61,816 nt of DNA from Kofleriaceae bacterium (lineage in GTDB: Bacteria; Myxococcota_A; Polyangia; Haliangiales; Haliangiaceae), in contig JANXOP010000388.1 of NCBI GenBank assembly GCA_025357755.1, positions 1 through 61,816 of the forward strand, given 5' to 3'. This document shows, piece after piece, positions 35,866-44,379 of the stretch; the first letter of the stretch is position 1; each line of letters begins with the position of its first letter. The notes under the pieces were generated by a model. It did not search any database and was not told where the DNA came from. It saw only the letters and a list, made by a program, of their open reading frames with translations. Position numbers and translations under genes: made by a program.

Positions 35866-36594
35866 ATGCATCGGCCCCGTGTCGTCCTGGTCCACGGCAG
35901 CGCGACCGACCACACGACCTGGTCGATCCAGCTGGGATCTAGTCTCAAAGATAGGTTCGATTTCGTCGCTCGCGACCGCGACTTCTCGCGAACCAGCGTG
36001 GCGGAACATGCGGCCGACCTCGCCGCATCGATCGAGACGCCTGCGCGCGCCCTCGTGGTCGGCTCGAGTTTCGGCGCCGTGATCACGCTCGAGCTCGCGC
36101 GGACTCGCCCGGACCTCGTCGCGGGTGCGATCCTGATCGAGCCGCCGATGCGCAGCGCCGACGACCCAGCGCTCGATTCGGCACAGCGCGAGTTTCACGC
36201 CGAGCTCGAGCGCCGGGTCGCGCGCGACGGCGGTCCGGCGATGGGCGAGTTTTTCTTGCAGAGCGTGCTCGGTCCCGAGGCGTATGCGCGCATCCCGCTC
36301 GCTTTCCGCGAGCGCTCGGCCTCGCGCTGGGCCGACATCCTCTCGGACTCGCGCTCGCTGGTCGCGTACGAGCCGCGATACCTCGAGCTCCGGAGCTGCA
36401 CGGTGCCGATGCTGCTCCTCGGTGGCGCGCGTTCAGCCCCGATCTTTGGCCGCACGCTCGAGGCCCTCGCGCAGGCGCTCCCCGACGCCGAATCGCTCAC
36501 GATCCCCAACGCTGGCCATATGTTGCATGCCGAGGCGCCTCGCCGGTTCGCGGAGCTGCTGATCGGGTTCGCCGCCGAGACCGGGATCGAGTAA
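35866..36594 (+). CDS. Alpha/beta hydrolase
   Basis: 242 residues. VVLVHGSATDHTTW supplies the oxyanion HG, VVGSSFGAVI the nucleophile elbow (G-S-S-F-G), and IPNAGHMLHAE the catalytic histidine; the acid is probably in the strand ending MLLLGGARSAP where an Asp would normally stand, so the triad acid is not obvious. No signal peptide. It is divergent from the kinase-TPR gene across 31 bases and ends 15 bases before hflX, so the two may be co-transcribed. Substrate unknown; similar proteins are esterases or C-C hydrolases. Confidence 0.9.
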   Translation: MHRPRVVLVHGSATDHTTWSIQLGSSLKDRFDFVARDRDFSRTSVAEHAADLAASIETPARALVVGSSFGAVITLELARTRPDLVAGAILIEPPMRSADDPALDSAQREFHAELERRVARDGGPAMGEFFLQSVLGPEAYARIPLAFRERSASRWADILSDSRSLVAYEPRYLELRSCTVPMLLLGGARSAPIFGRTLEALAQALPDAESLTIPNAGHMLHAEAPRRFAELLIGFAAETGIE

Positions 36595-36609
36595 GGTCCG
36601 CGGCCCTGC

Positions 36610-38016
36610 ATGTACGAGACCAGTAGCATCACCAAGCTCACCGAAGGTGGCGATCGTCCTCCGGCGGTCGTCGTCGCGGTGCAGTTGCCCGGCGTCACCG
36701 ACGTCGAGCTCGAGTCCTCGATCACGGAGCTCGAGCGCCTCGCGCGAACCCTCGGCCTCGAGCCGATCGCGCGCATCACCCAGCGCCGCGCCAAGCTCGC
36801 ACCCGGCATCGTGCTCGGCGAAGGCAAGCTCAAGGAGCTTGCCGGCTGGACAGGTGGTAGCGGCGAGCTTCCGAAATACGTCAAGCCGGGCTCCCGGCAG
36901 GCCGAAGAGATCGCGGAAGAAGATGACAACGAAGAGGTCGAGGAGCGCGAGCAAGCGGCTGACCCCGAAGCACCTCCCCCGAAGGCGCGCGCCAAGGTCG
37001 TCCTCGTGGATCACGATCTCTCGCCGTCGCAGCAACACAACCTCGAGACCGCGTGCGGCTGCGATGTCCTCGATCGCACCGCCGTCATCGTCGAGAACTT
37101 TCATCGCCATGCGAAGACCCGCGAGGCTCGCCTCCAGGTCGAGGTCGCGCGCCTCAAGTACGTCGCGCCGCGCCTCCGCGCTGCCGGCGGTGGCGGTGAC
37201 CGCGTGCGCGGTGGCATCGGCGGCAAGGGTGCCGGCGAGAGCTCGCTCGAGCTCGATCGTCGTCGCATCCGCGATCGTATCGCCGAGCTCCGCGAAGAGC
37301 TGGCCAAGATCGAAGGCGGCTCCAAGATCCGTCGCGATCGCCGCAGCGAGCTGCCGACCGTCGCGCTCGTCGGTTACACGAACGCCGGCAAGTCCTCGCT
37401 GATGCGCGCGCTGACCACGACCGAGGTCTACATCGCCGACAAGCTGTTCGCGACGCTCGACACCACGATCCGCCGCCTCGTGCCGCCGACCGAGCCACCG
37501 ATCCTCGTCAGCGACACGGTCGGCTTCATCAAGAAGTTGCCGCACGATCTCGTAGCTTCGTTTCGCTCCACGCTCGAAGAAGCGGCCGAGTGCGACCTTC
37601 TCCTCCACATCGTCGATGCCGCCGACCCAGCAAGCGCCGATCAGCTCGCGGTCACGCGCACCGTGCTGCGCGAGATCGATGCGGATCAGGCCCCGTCGTG
37701 GCTGATCCTGAACAAGATCGACTGCGTCGATGCAGCGGGCCGCGAGATCCTCAGCGACAAGTACCCCGATGCGATCCAGCTGTCGGCCAAGTCGCTCGAG
37801 GACGTCGCGCTCCTGCGCGACAAGCTGGTCGAGCACTTCGGCGGCAAGATGGAGGAGACCGAGCTCGCGGTGCCGTGGTCGATGCAGCGCATGGTCCACG
37901 TGATCCACGAGCGGACCCGCGTGCTCAGCGAAGATCACGACGAAGCAGGCACGCGGATGCAGGTCCGTGCCCCGGCGAACGTGCTCGAGAGCTTGCGCGC
38001 CGAGCTCGCGAACTGA
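36610..38016 (+). CDS. hflX: HflX ribosome-associated GTPase
   Basis: 468 residues. The HflX N-terminal domain is followed by the G domain with GYTNAGKSS (G1), DTVGFIKKLP (G3) and NKID (G4). HflX splits stalled or hibernating 70S ribosomes, for example after heat shock. The glycine-rich linker AAGGGGDRVRGGIGGKG before the G domain is typical. Unusual is an acidic insert at about 96-125 (EEIAEEDDNEEVEEREQ plus a Pro-rich piece) within the N-terminal domain, absent from most HflX. It ends with a strong hairpin 18 bases downstream. Confidence 0.96.
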   Translation: MYETSSITKLTEGGDRPPAVVVAVQLPGVTDVELESSITELERLARTLGLEPIARITQRRAKLAPGIVLGEGKLKELAGWTGGSGELPKYVKPGSRQAEEIAEEDDNEEVEEREQAADPEAPPPKARAKVVLVDHDLSPSQQHNLETACGCDVLDRTAVIVENFHRHAKTREARLQVEVARLKYVAPRLRAAGGGGDRVRGGIGGKGAGESSLELDRRRIRDRIAELREELAKIEGGSKIRRDRRSELPTVALVGYTNAGKSSLMRALTTTEVYIADKLFATLDTTIRRLVPPTEPPILVSDTVGFIKKLPHDLVASFRSTLEEAAECDLLLHIVDAADPASADQLAVTRTVLREIDADQAPSWLILNKIDCVDAAGREILSDKYPDAIQLSAKSLEDVALLRDKLVEHFGGKMEETELAVPWSMQRMVHVIHERTRVLSEDHDEAGTRMQVRAPANVLESLRAELAN

Positions 38017-38033
38017 CGTCGGAGTCGGAAGGT

Positions 38034-38064
38034 GGCAGCTCGGCCCCTGATCCGGCCGGCTGCC
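38034..38064 (+). terminator. Hairpin after hflX
   Basis: GGCAGC (38034-38039) and CGGCC (38041-38045) pair with GGCCG (38054-38058) and GCTGCC (38059-38064): 11 pairs with a one-base bulge and an eight-base loop. CGTCG (38017-38021) and CGACG (38065-38069) could extend it. There is no T tract, so it may stop transcription inefficiently or protect the 3' end. Confidence 0.5.
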
Positions 38065-38945
38065 CGACGTGCGCGTGACTCTCTTCGACCGACGGCTCGG
38101 TTCGTGTCCGTCACTTGTTAGCGAGCCGACGAGATGTCGCCCCGGGACGAAGAGTCTCGCGACGGCGCGTCGTTCGTCGGTATCGTTGATGACGGTCGAC
38201 GCCGACGCCGGGCGAGACCGGGAACGCATGCGCGGCGACGGTCGAGATTGCTGTCCAAGCCGAGAGGCGAGCGGGCACACGCGGTTTGCGATCGATTCGG
38301 GCTCGTCACCGATCAAGCGAAATGCAAGCGCTGGAAGCTCCAACGATGATGTCGCTGGCGCGGTCACAACGATCCGCGTCCTGTTCTTCTTTCAAGTGCG
38401 AGCAAACATCCCGCCGGCTCCACGCGGACGTTTGCGGCCTGCAGAGCGCTACAGGTAAGCCCTTCCTTCAACCCGCCAGCCGAGATCAAGTCGAGCGTGG
38501 CCTCACGAAATCTGACCGACCCGAGCAGGACGTTCGCGGTCTCGTACCCGAGGTCTTCCACGCTTCAGAGAGAGACCGGGCCGGTCACGGCGTGCCCTTG
38601 CTGTGTGGGTTCCCCGCAGCCGCGCCAAGGGTGGTCTACGCCAGGCGCGATTCAACACCTGGTGCACCGCGCCCCTGAAGTCACGAGGGTCTGGATCAGA
38701 TCGACATTGTTCGCGAGCAACGCCGCGCAGTGAGAAGACCTTTCGGCGAGACCGCGAGCGTCCTGCTGGGGCCAGTCAACATCGTGGTTCTAGATCTGAA
38801 CCGGTGACACACCAGCGCTCGCGGTCTCGCATGACGTGCGTGTGGGCTCCGACGGGTACATCAAAGCGACCAAGCGACGTCGACTCGTCGACGCAGTTAT
38901 ACGAAGCGTTCGCAACGGCGCTCGCGACAACGGAAGGGACGGCTT
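38065..38945. other. Gene-poor stretch after hflX
   Basis: About 880 bases in which I find no convincing gene. Open frames on both strands are short, overlap one another and lack the strong third-position GC pattern of the real genes around them. Two small dyads are visible: CGTCGA-CTCG-TCGACG at 38878-38893 and GGTTC-TAGATCT-GAACC at 38786-38802; the latter looks like a T-arm in shape but lacks the TTCRA loop, and no other tRNA part is present. The stretch could be a decayed element linked to the transposase gene that follows. Confidence 0.5.
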
Positions 38946-38988
38946 CGAGCTTGGCGGCGGCCTGAGGATCAGGCGGCGTTCCAGACCC
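38946..38988. repeat. 43-bp direct repeat, copy 1 (next to REP-type transposase)
   Basis: Begins CGAGCTTGGCGGCGG and ends TTCCAGACCC; identical to copy 2 except one T/C difference. Inside is a perfect inverted repeat CCTGA-GGA-TCAGG. Short palindromic repeats beside a Y1 transposase gene are what REP elements look like, so this is a candidate recognition site. Confidence 0.75.
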
Positions 38989-39024
38989 CGATTCACTTCG
39001 ACCTCATCGTTTCGTTTCAAACCG

Positions 39025-39067
39025 CGAGCTTGGCGGCGGCCCGAGGATCAGGCGGCGTTCCAGACCC
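39025..39067. repeat. 43-bp direct repeat, copy 2
   Basis: Second copy, 36 bases after the first. The internal dyad reads CCCGA-GGA-TCAGG, so one pair of the stem is lost. Head-to-tail arrangement 120 bases before the transposase gene. The spacer between the two copies is unrelated sequence. Confidence 0.75.
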
Positions 39068-39124
39068 GGAAATGGCGATAGCTGACATGTGTGTATGAGG
39101 TTTCGTCCTAAAGCTATTCTGTCG

Positions 39125-39138
39125 TATTTTGTAAAATA
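39125..39138 (+). promoter_or_regulatory. AT-rich palindrome upstream of the transposase gene
   Basis: TATTTT-GT-AAAATA is a perfect 6+6 palindrome in an AT-rich patch (about 39095-39160) that is exceptional in this window. It lies about 50 bases before the GTG start of the transposase gene and could be its promoter core or an operator. No consensus -35 is visible. Confidence 0.35.
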
Positions 39139-39186
39139 TCGGCGAAATCAATTGCGCCAAGGTCGGACCAGGGCTATGGTTCACCC

Positions 39187-39936
39187 GTGTCGAAGCCTCG
39201 TAAACGCCACGTCCAGCTCGAGCTGCCGAAGCTCGACAAGAACGGCCATCGACGCGGTGGTAGACGCAAAGGCGCTGGTCGTCCCAAGAAGGGCTTTCGC
39301 GCGAGCGAAAAGCACGGGGTGCGCCCGGCGACCAAAGCCTCCGAGCCGGTGCACATCATCATGCGCGCGCGCGGCGACGTCGGATCCCTGCGCCGTCATG
39401 CGGTGTTTCTCGCGATCCGCGAGGCCACGCTCGTGGTTGGAGCCAGCGACAATCCGGTGCCGAATTTTCGGATCGTCCATCTGAGCGTTCAGAAGACGCA
39501 TATCCACTTGATCGTCGAGGCGGCGAACCGCAAGGCACTGTGGAAGGGCATGCAGGCATTTGCGATCTCTGCCGCGCGTCAGATCAACGCGGCGACGGGG
39601 CGGATGCACGGGCCGGTGTTCGCCGACCGCTACCACGCGCGCGTTCTGGGCTCGCCGCGTCAGGTCCGCAACTGCATCGCGTACGTGCTCAACAATTGGA
39701 GGCACCACCAGGCTGATCGCGAACGGTTGAAGCGGCCCTGGAAGGTCGACCCGTACTCGAGCGCGCTGTCGTTCGATGGTTGGAAGCAGCGCGAAGCAGC
39801 CGGCGTCTATTACAAGGCGCCGAGTGGCTACGCGCCGCCGTTTGTGTGGCTACCGAGGACCTGGCTCCTGCGAGAAGGCTGGCGCCGGTACGGGCTGATC
39901 GATCACCTAGAAGTGCCGGGCCACGGCGACGAATAG
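39187..39936 (+). CDS. REP-associated tyrosine transposase (RAYT, Y1/HUH family)
   Basis: 249 residues of the IS200/TnpA-like Y1 family. The HUH metal site is H-I-H in VQKTHIHLIVEA; the downstream YVLNNWRHH block is characteristic, with the catalytic tyrosine probably in that helix or the nearby DRYHARVL segment. The N-terminus is very basic, with GGRRKGAGRPKK, a likely DNA-binding arm. RAYTs are single-copy domesticated transposases that process REP palindromes; two 43-bp repeats with palindromes lie just upstream, in keeping with this. Start is GTG 39187; no strong ribosome site. There are no transposon ends or partner tnpB, so it is not a full IS200/IS605. The last ~60 residues are aromatic and appear specific to this group. 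Confidence 0.88.
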   Translation: MSKPRKRHVQLELPKLDKNGHRRGGRRKGAGRPKKGFRASEKHGVRPATKASEPVHIIMRARGDVGSLRRHAVFLAIREATLVVGASDNPVPNFRIVHLSVQKTHIHLIVEAANRKALWKGMQAFAISAARQINAATGRMHGPVFADRYHARVLGSPRQVRNCIAYVLNNWRHHQADRERLKRPWKVDPYSSALSFDGWKQREAAGVYYKAPSGYAPPFVWLPRTWLLREGWRRYGLIDHLEVPGHGDE

Positions 39937-40031
39937 GGCAGGTTCGGCCGACTCCAAGGTGGCGATTGGCGCCAAACGCGAAAAAGCGACACTAGTGGAG
40001 TGCCGCCCTCGCTGCTTCGGAGTCGTGGTGG

Positions 40032-41321
40032 CTATTGAACTTCGTCGGCGCCAATGTCGGGGCCCGCGCCCATGGGGCGCTTTTGATCGTCGAAGTCGAG
40101 CTTGATCGTGGTCGTCGTGTCCCCCGCATTCTGACCTGGCGAATTCGCCTGCAGGTGGAAGTTGTCGTTGTTGAAGTCCACGAACAGCGGGGGCGTGAGG
40201 ATATTGCCAGCTCCGGTAGGAGCCGTCGTCAGGTTGTCGAACTCCGAGTACGTCCACGTGCAATCCCCGACGTATGGACCGTTGCTGTTGCCGTTCAGGA
40301 TGTTGCTGGTGAAGGCGCTCGTAGATGTCGCGTTGCAGACCACGCCCTTGGCTCCTGCACTCTGGCCAAGGTTCCGCGCGACGGTCGAATACGCCATCGT
40401 GCCGTGTGCTTGAGTGAGGTAGACGCCACCGAGTGCGGTGGTCGTGGAGTCACCATTGTGCACGATGAACGAGTTGTCGACCGCGAACGTCGTCGAGAAC
40501 AGATCGAGCCCGGCGACTTTGTTCAGCGCGACCATCGTTCGGTGCAGCTTGATGGTGCCAGCGGTCGATCCCACGCCGTACTGCGTCGTGTTCTTGACCG
40601 AGCAGTGGGTTAGTTCGACCGTACCCGTGCTCGAGCTGTAGAGCCCGTTGCCGAGCACGCCGGGGGCAGTCCCCGTGCCGTCGAGCGCGATATCCACCAT
40701 GGTGAGGTTTGCTGCTCCGCTGATCGTCGCGATCGCGTCGTTCGCAACCACAGCAGCGTACGTCGCGCCGCTCGTGATGTTGTTCATCGAGTCATGGTCA
40801 CCGATGATCGTGAGGTCACTGCTGACCGCGAACTTCGCATTCGTCAGACCCGTGACGCGAATGATCGATTTGGCCGTGCTGATCGCGGTGGCGATCGTGT
40901 GGCATGGCGAAGCCTGCGAGCAGTCACCGTTCATCGACGCGTCGACGTACGCGACATCGCTCGCTGCTGCACAGGCGCCCGTTGGAAGGCACGTGTTCGA
41001 GTCCGGGCAGTCGCTGTTGACGGTGCATGCGGTGCACGCATCTGCTTTGCAGACCGGCGCGGTTCCCGAACAAGCCGAGTGATCGCCCGACGAACCCACC
41101 GTGCACTGGACGCAGGCCTTGGTGTTCGTGTCGCAAACGCTGCCAGCCGCGTTGCCGACACACCCGGTGTTCACGCAGCTGATCGATTCGTTGCCGTCGA
41201 TGCCACTGTCGTTGCTGCCGGTCTGGGTGCAGTTGTGATCGGAGTTGCCCGCACAGTAGTTGGAGTTGTCGCGGTAGCAAGCGGAGAACAGCAGGCTCGT
41301 GGCGATCAATAATTTTTGCAT
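40032..41321 (-). CDS. Secreted lipoprotein with parallel beta-helix repeats
   Basis: 429 residues from the second ATG (41321), which has AGGAG six bases before it; the first ATG at 41327 touches the AGGAG directly. The N-terminus is a lipoprotein signal (LLIATSLLFSAC) and is followed by a cysteine-rich, EGF/dickkopf-like region (CVNTGCVGNAAG, CTACTVNSDCPD) and then a right-handed beta-helix pattern (TISGAANLTMVDIALDG, VELTHCSVKNTTQYGVG), ending DIGADEV, a typical final motif. Such proteins are common on myxobacterial cell surfaces; ligand unknown. It is the last gene of the operon with the PEGA kinase and a secreted two-helix protein. Confidence 0.88.
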   Translation of the reverse strand: MQKLLIATSLLFSACYRDNSNYCAGNSDHNCTQTGSNDSGIDGNESISCVNTGCVGNAAGSVCDTNTKACVQCTVGSSGDHSACSGTAPVCKADACTACTVNSDCPDSNTCLPTGACAAASDVAYVDASMNGDCSQASPCHTIATAISTAKSIIRVTGLTNAKFAVSSDLTIIGDHDSMNNITSGATYAAVVANDAIATISGAANLTMVDIALDGTGTAPGVLGNGLYSSSTGTVELTHCSVKNTTQYGVGSTAGTIKLHRTMVALNKVAGLDLFSTTFAVDNSFIVHNGDSTTTALGGVYLTQAHGTMAYSTVARNLGQSAGAKGVVCNATSTSAFTSNILNGNSNGPYVGDCTWTYSEFDNLTTAPTGAGNILTPPLFVDFNNDNFHLQANSPGQNAGDTTTTIKLDFDDQKRPMGAGPDIGADEVQ

Positions 41322-41330
41322 GGTCATCTC

Positions 41331-42203
41331 CTAGAACCGAGCCGCCCAGCCAAAGATGGCGCTGTCGTGCGAGACAGACGCGACGGGCGCCGAGCCGCTG
41401 TCGTGGCCCGTGCGGAGCCACAGGTAGGCCCCGACGCCGGCGACCACCGCACCCGCGCCGACGCAGATCGCGCCGGTGGTGGTGCCATCAAAGATGCGTT
41501 TCTGCTGTGGGCCGACCGGGTTCGGATCCTTGTCCGTGACGATGAACACGACGCCGACGATGATGCTCGCGGCGCCGACCCCGATCAGGGTGGCGGGCAG
41601 GGCGCGCGAGTGATGGGGCTCGTCCTCGCTTTGGGTCTGCGGCGGCGGGGCCGCCATCGACGCGGAGTCGGGTGTTGGCTGCGCGACGACGTCCTTGCCT
41701 TCGGGCTTGGCTTCGGGGACGTGGACGTGCGAGTTGGCCGGCGGGGTCGCGGCGAGCGAGAGCATCAGGTCGTCAGCGATGTCGTGCATCTGCTTCTCGG
41801 TGCACTTCTGGCAGGTCCGGCGCTCCGCCATCATGTCGTGGCCCTTCTCCATCCAGTAGCCGACGATCGAGATGTCGCGAGTGCCGTTCGAGGCCGGAGC
41901 GGACTCGACGCGCGCGTAGACGATCGCGGTCGATTTCGCGCGTGCTTCGATCACCTTGCGTGCGCAGTTGAGGTCTTCGACGACGTAGCAATCGATCAGC
42001 GTGTTGATCGCGTCGGGTTCGAGGGCCGAGGCGTAGATCGAGTGGCCGTGGTGGCGTAGCCAGGTCTCGAGGTGCGAGAGCAGCTGCGGTTGGAGCGTCG
42101 CTTCGCCGGTCACGACCACGCCGACATCGGCGCGAGCCGCGGAGGTCGAAGCCAGTACTGCGAGCAGAGCAGAGGTGGCGAACAGAGCTGCGCGTTTGAT
42201 CAT
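41331..42203 (-). CDS. Exported protein with two C-terminal membrane helices
   Basis: 290 residues: signal peptide (ALFATSALLAVLASTSAARA), a periplasmic alpha/beta domain of ~150 residues with CQKC, a Pro/Gln-rich linker, and two hydrophobic helices (ATLIGVGAASIIVGVVFIV and GAICVGAGAVVAGVGAYLWL). Myxobacteria encode many such proteins next to PEGA-type kinases; they are thought of as substrates or partners but without proof. The ATG overlaps the kinase stop by four bases and the stop lies nine bases before the beta-helix gene, so all three are coupled. Confidence 0.82.
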   Translation of the reverse strand: MIKRAALFATSALLAVLASTSAARADVGVVVTGEATLQPQLLSHLETWLRHHGHSIYASALEPDAINTLIDCYVVEDLNCARKVIEARAKSTAIVYARVESAPASNGTRDISIVGYWMEKGHDMMAERRTCQKCTEKQMHDIADDLMLSLAATPPANSHVHVPEAKPEGKDVVAQPTPDSASMAAPPPQTQSEDEPHHSRALPATLIGVGAASIIVGVVFIVTDKDPNPVGPQQKRIFDGTTTGAICVGAGAVVAGVGAYLWLRTGHDSGSAPVASVSHDSAIFGWAARF

Positions 42204-43819
42204 TTGAACCTGGGGATGTCGACGGTCTTGTCCGGCTCGACGACGACTTGAACGGTCTCTTTGTAGCCGGTGTCTTCGTTGGTGAGTCGAACGGAGTGCT
42301 TGCCCGCGGGGACCGAGATGGTCATCGGAGAGTCGCCATACTTCCTGCCGTCGACCGCGATCGTAAGCGTCGGCATGGCGGTCACGTAGATCTTTCCGGA
42401 GGGCTTTTTGTCGGTCGCAGGGTGACTCGGACGCGTCGAGGTTGCATCTTTTTGGCTATTCGACGCAGCGACTTGCGGCACACCTGCATCCGGCGACATC
42501 GGCGCCACCGCGGCATCCCGCGAAATCACTGGAGGTGCGTCCGGCATGCCGGCGTCGATCTCTGTAGCGGGCTTCACGTTCGCGACCAGGGCTGAACCCG
42601 ATCCAGCGTCCGCGAGTTTCGGTTTTGGCTTCTTGGTGATCGCCAGGACGACCAGGAAGGCGAGCACCGCGCTCGCGAGCCCGGCCGCGATCATCACCGC
42701 GGTTCGGGTGCCGCTGCGCCGAAGCGAGTGGGGGTTCGCGCCGATCGTGTTCGTGATCGCGTTGCGCCCCGCTCCAAGGCTCGGCATCGCCGCGACGCCC
42801 TGGTTCGCCGCGCGGCCGTCGCCGAGCGTCGAGGAGCTCGGCGGCAGCGACGCGTAGCCGCCCGGAGTTCCGGACGGCTGGCCGCTGCGCGATCGCATCA
42901 CGCTGCCGCGCACCGGGGCGTGCTCGGGGAAGCGCTCGGCGAGCGTCTTCATCAGCAGCTCGCGCCCGGTCTTCGGCGAATCCGTACAATCGAGCAGGTC
43001 GCTGACCGCCGCCTCGGCGGTCGGATAGCGCGCCTGGATATCGCGCTCGAGCATCTTCATCACGACACGCTCGACGTCCTTGGGCACGTCGCCACGGATC
43101 GAGCGCGGGCGCGGCACCTGACCGAACAGCACCGCCGCGAGGGTCGAGCGGGTGTCCTCCCCGATGAAGAGCCTCCGGCCGCAGAGCATCTCCCACAACA
43201 TCACGCCGACCGCGAACAGGTCGCTGCGCCCGTCGAGCGCTTCGCCGTTTGCTTGCTCCGGGCTCATGTATGCGGGCTTGCCCTTGATCAGCACCGACGC
43301 GGTCGCGGCGCTCGCCTCGCGCGCCTTCGCGATCCCGAAGTCCGAGACCTTGACCGCGCCATCCCACGACAAGAGGACGTTATGCGGGGAGACATCGCGA
43401 TGGATGATGCCGCGCAGCGTGCCCGTCGAGACCGGAAGATCGTGGGCGTGACCGAGGCCGCGCAGCACCTCGGTGATCAAGAAGATCACGAGCGGGACGG
43501 GGAGCAACCCGCTGCTCACGAGCGCGTCGAGGTCGCGGCCTTCGACGAGCTCCATCACCAGGAACAGCCGGTTCTCGGCGTCGCGATCGAAATCGAGCAC
43601 CGACACGATGTTCGGGTGCTGGAGCTGCGCGCTGATCTGCGCCTCGTCCACGAACATCTTGGAGAACTGCGGGTTGTCGGAGAACCCGGGCAACACGCGC
43701 TTGATCGCGACACGGCGCGAGAAGCCCTCGGCGCCGACCATGGAGCCGAGGAAGACCTCGGCCATGCCGCCGCCACCGAGCCGTGTGTCCAGGCGGTACT
43801 TGCCCGAAATCCCCGCCAT
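42200..43819 (-). CDS. Transmembrane Ser/Thr kinase with PEGA-like C-terminus
   Basis: 539 residues. Kinase domain about 8-275: LGGGGMAEVFLG, RRVAIKRVL, IHRDVSPHNVLLS (K of the loop replaced by S, frequent in this myxobacterial clade), SDFGIAK, KPAYMSPEQ. One membrane helix at about 375-397 (AVMIAAGLASAVLAFLVVLAI), then a Pro/Ala/Asp linker and a C-terminal PEGA-like beta domain (LTIAVDGRKYGDSPMTISVPAGKH in pieces). PEGA domains are surface-exposed beta sandwiches. First gene of a three-gene operon with two exported proteins. The aspartates for catalysis and metal binding are present, so activity is likely. Confidence 0.93.
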   Translation of the reverse strand: MAGISGKYRLDTRLGGGGMAEVFLGSMVGAEGFSRRVAIKRVLPGFSDNPQFSKMFVDEAQISAQLQHPNIVSVLDFDRDAENRLFLVMELVEGRDLDALVSSGLLPVPLVIFLITEVLRGLGHAHDLPVSTGTLRGIIHRDVSPHNVLLSWDGAVKVSDFGIAKAREASAATASVLIKGKPAYMSPEQANGEALDGRSDLFAVGVMLWEMLCGRRLFIGEDTRSTLAAVLFGQVPRPRSIRGDVPKDVERVVMKMLERDIQARYPTAEAAVSDLLDCTDSPKTGRELLMKTLAERFPEHAPVRGSVMRSRSGQPSGTPGGYASLPPSSSTLGDGRAANQGVAAMPSLGAGRNAITNTIGANPHSLRRSGTRTAVMIAAGLASAVLAFLVVLAITKKPKPKLADAGSGSALVANVKPATEIDAGMPDAPPVISRDAAVAPMSPDAGVPQVAASNSQKDATSTRPSHPATDKKPSGKIYVTAMPTLTIAVDGRKYGDSPMTISVPAGKHSVRLTNEDTGYKETVQVVVEPDKTVDIPRFK

Positions 43820-43842
43820 GCGGCGAAACTATACTAGAGCGC

Positions 43843-44379
43843 CTACCGTGGCGCGAATGCGTGGTGCTTCGTGATCCCGCGAGCCGTGAAGTAACGCCTG
43901 GCGGCCTCGATATGGGTCGAGAAGACGAAGTCTTCGTCGAGCCCGCCGGGGCCGAAAATCAAGCCGCGCTCCTGGGTCTCGTGGTTGGGTACGAAGGGCG
44001 GGAGCGGCGAGGTCACGCCCTCGGTGACCGCGAAGATCAGGATCCGGTTCGGCGTGGGCTCGCTCGAGCTGATCCAGTGGATCTGACAAGACGCCGGATC
44101 GACGACGACGTTCGTCTCCTCGCGGACCTCGCGCGCGCAGCCGACCTGCCAGGCCTCGTGGGCCTCGATGAAGCCACCGACCAGCGCGAGCTTGCCGACG
44201 CCGGGCGGAATGCCGCGCCGCACGACGAGCAGGCCGTCGTCGACAGGGACCAGGGCGACGGCGACCGGAATCGGATTCGCCCACACCATCGCGCCACAGC
44301 TCGCGCACGCGCGCGGATACTTCGAGGTATCGGCGAACGCGGTGCCGCAACAATTGCAGAAGCTGTTCGGTGGATTCAT
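43843..44379 (-). CDS. Nudix hydrolase with zinc ribbon
   Basis: 178 residues. An N-terminal zinc ribbon (CNCCGTAF...CASCG) precedes the Nudix box G-GFIEAH-E-(7)-REVREETN, where the final glycine of the consensus is Asn. This layout resembles NudC/NADH pyrophosphatase relatives, but the protein lacks the large N-terminal domain. Start ATG 44377-44379 overlaps the stop of the HD-GYP gene (ATGA), so both are co-translated. Substrate is probably a nucleoside diphosphate derivative. Confidence 0.9.
   Translation of the reverse strand: MNPPNSFCNCCGTAFADTSKYPRACASCGAMVWANPIPVAVALVPVDDGLLVVRRGIPPGVGKLALVGGFIEAHEAWQVGCAREVREETNVVVDPASCQIHWISSSEPTPNRILIFAVTEGVTSPLPPFVPNHETQERGLIFGPGGLDEDFVFSTHIEAARRYFTARGITKHHAFAPR

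Noticed and set aside
38786..38802. tRNA remnant
   Set aside because: Only a 5-bp stem with 7-base loop; no TTCRA loop, acceptor or anticodon arm.
38065..38945. Genes in the gap after hflX
   Set aside because: Frames short, overlapping and without GC3 bias.
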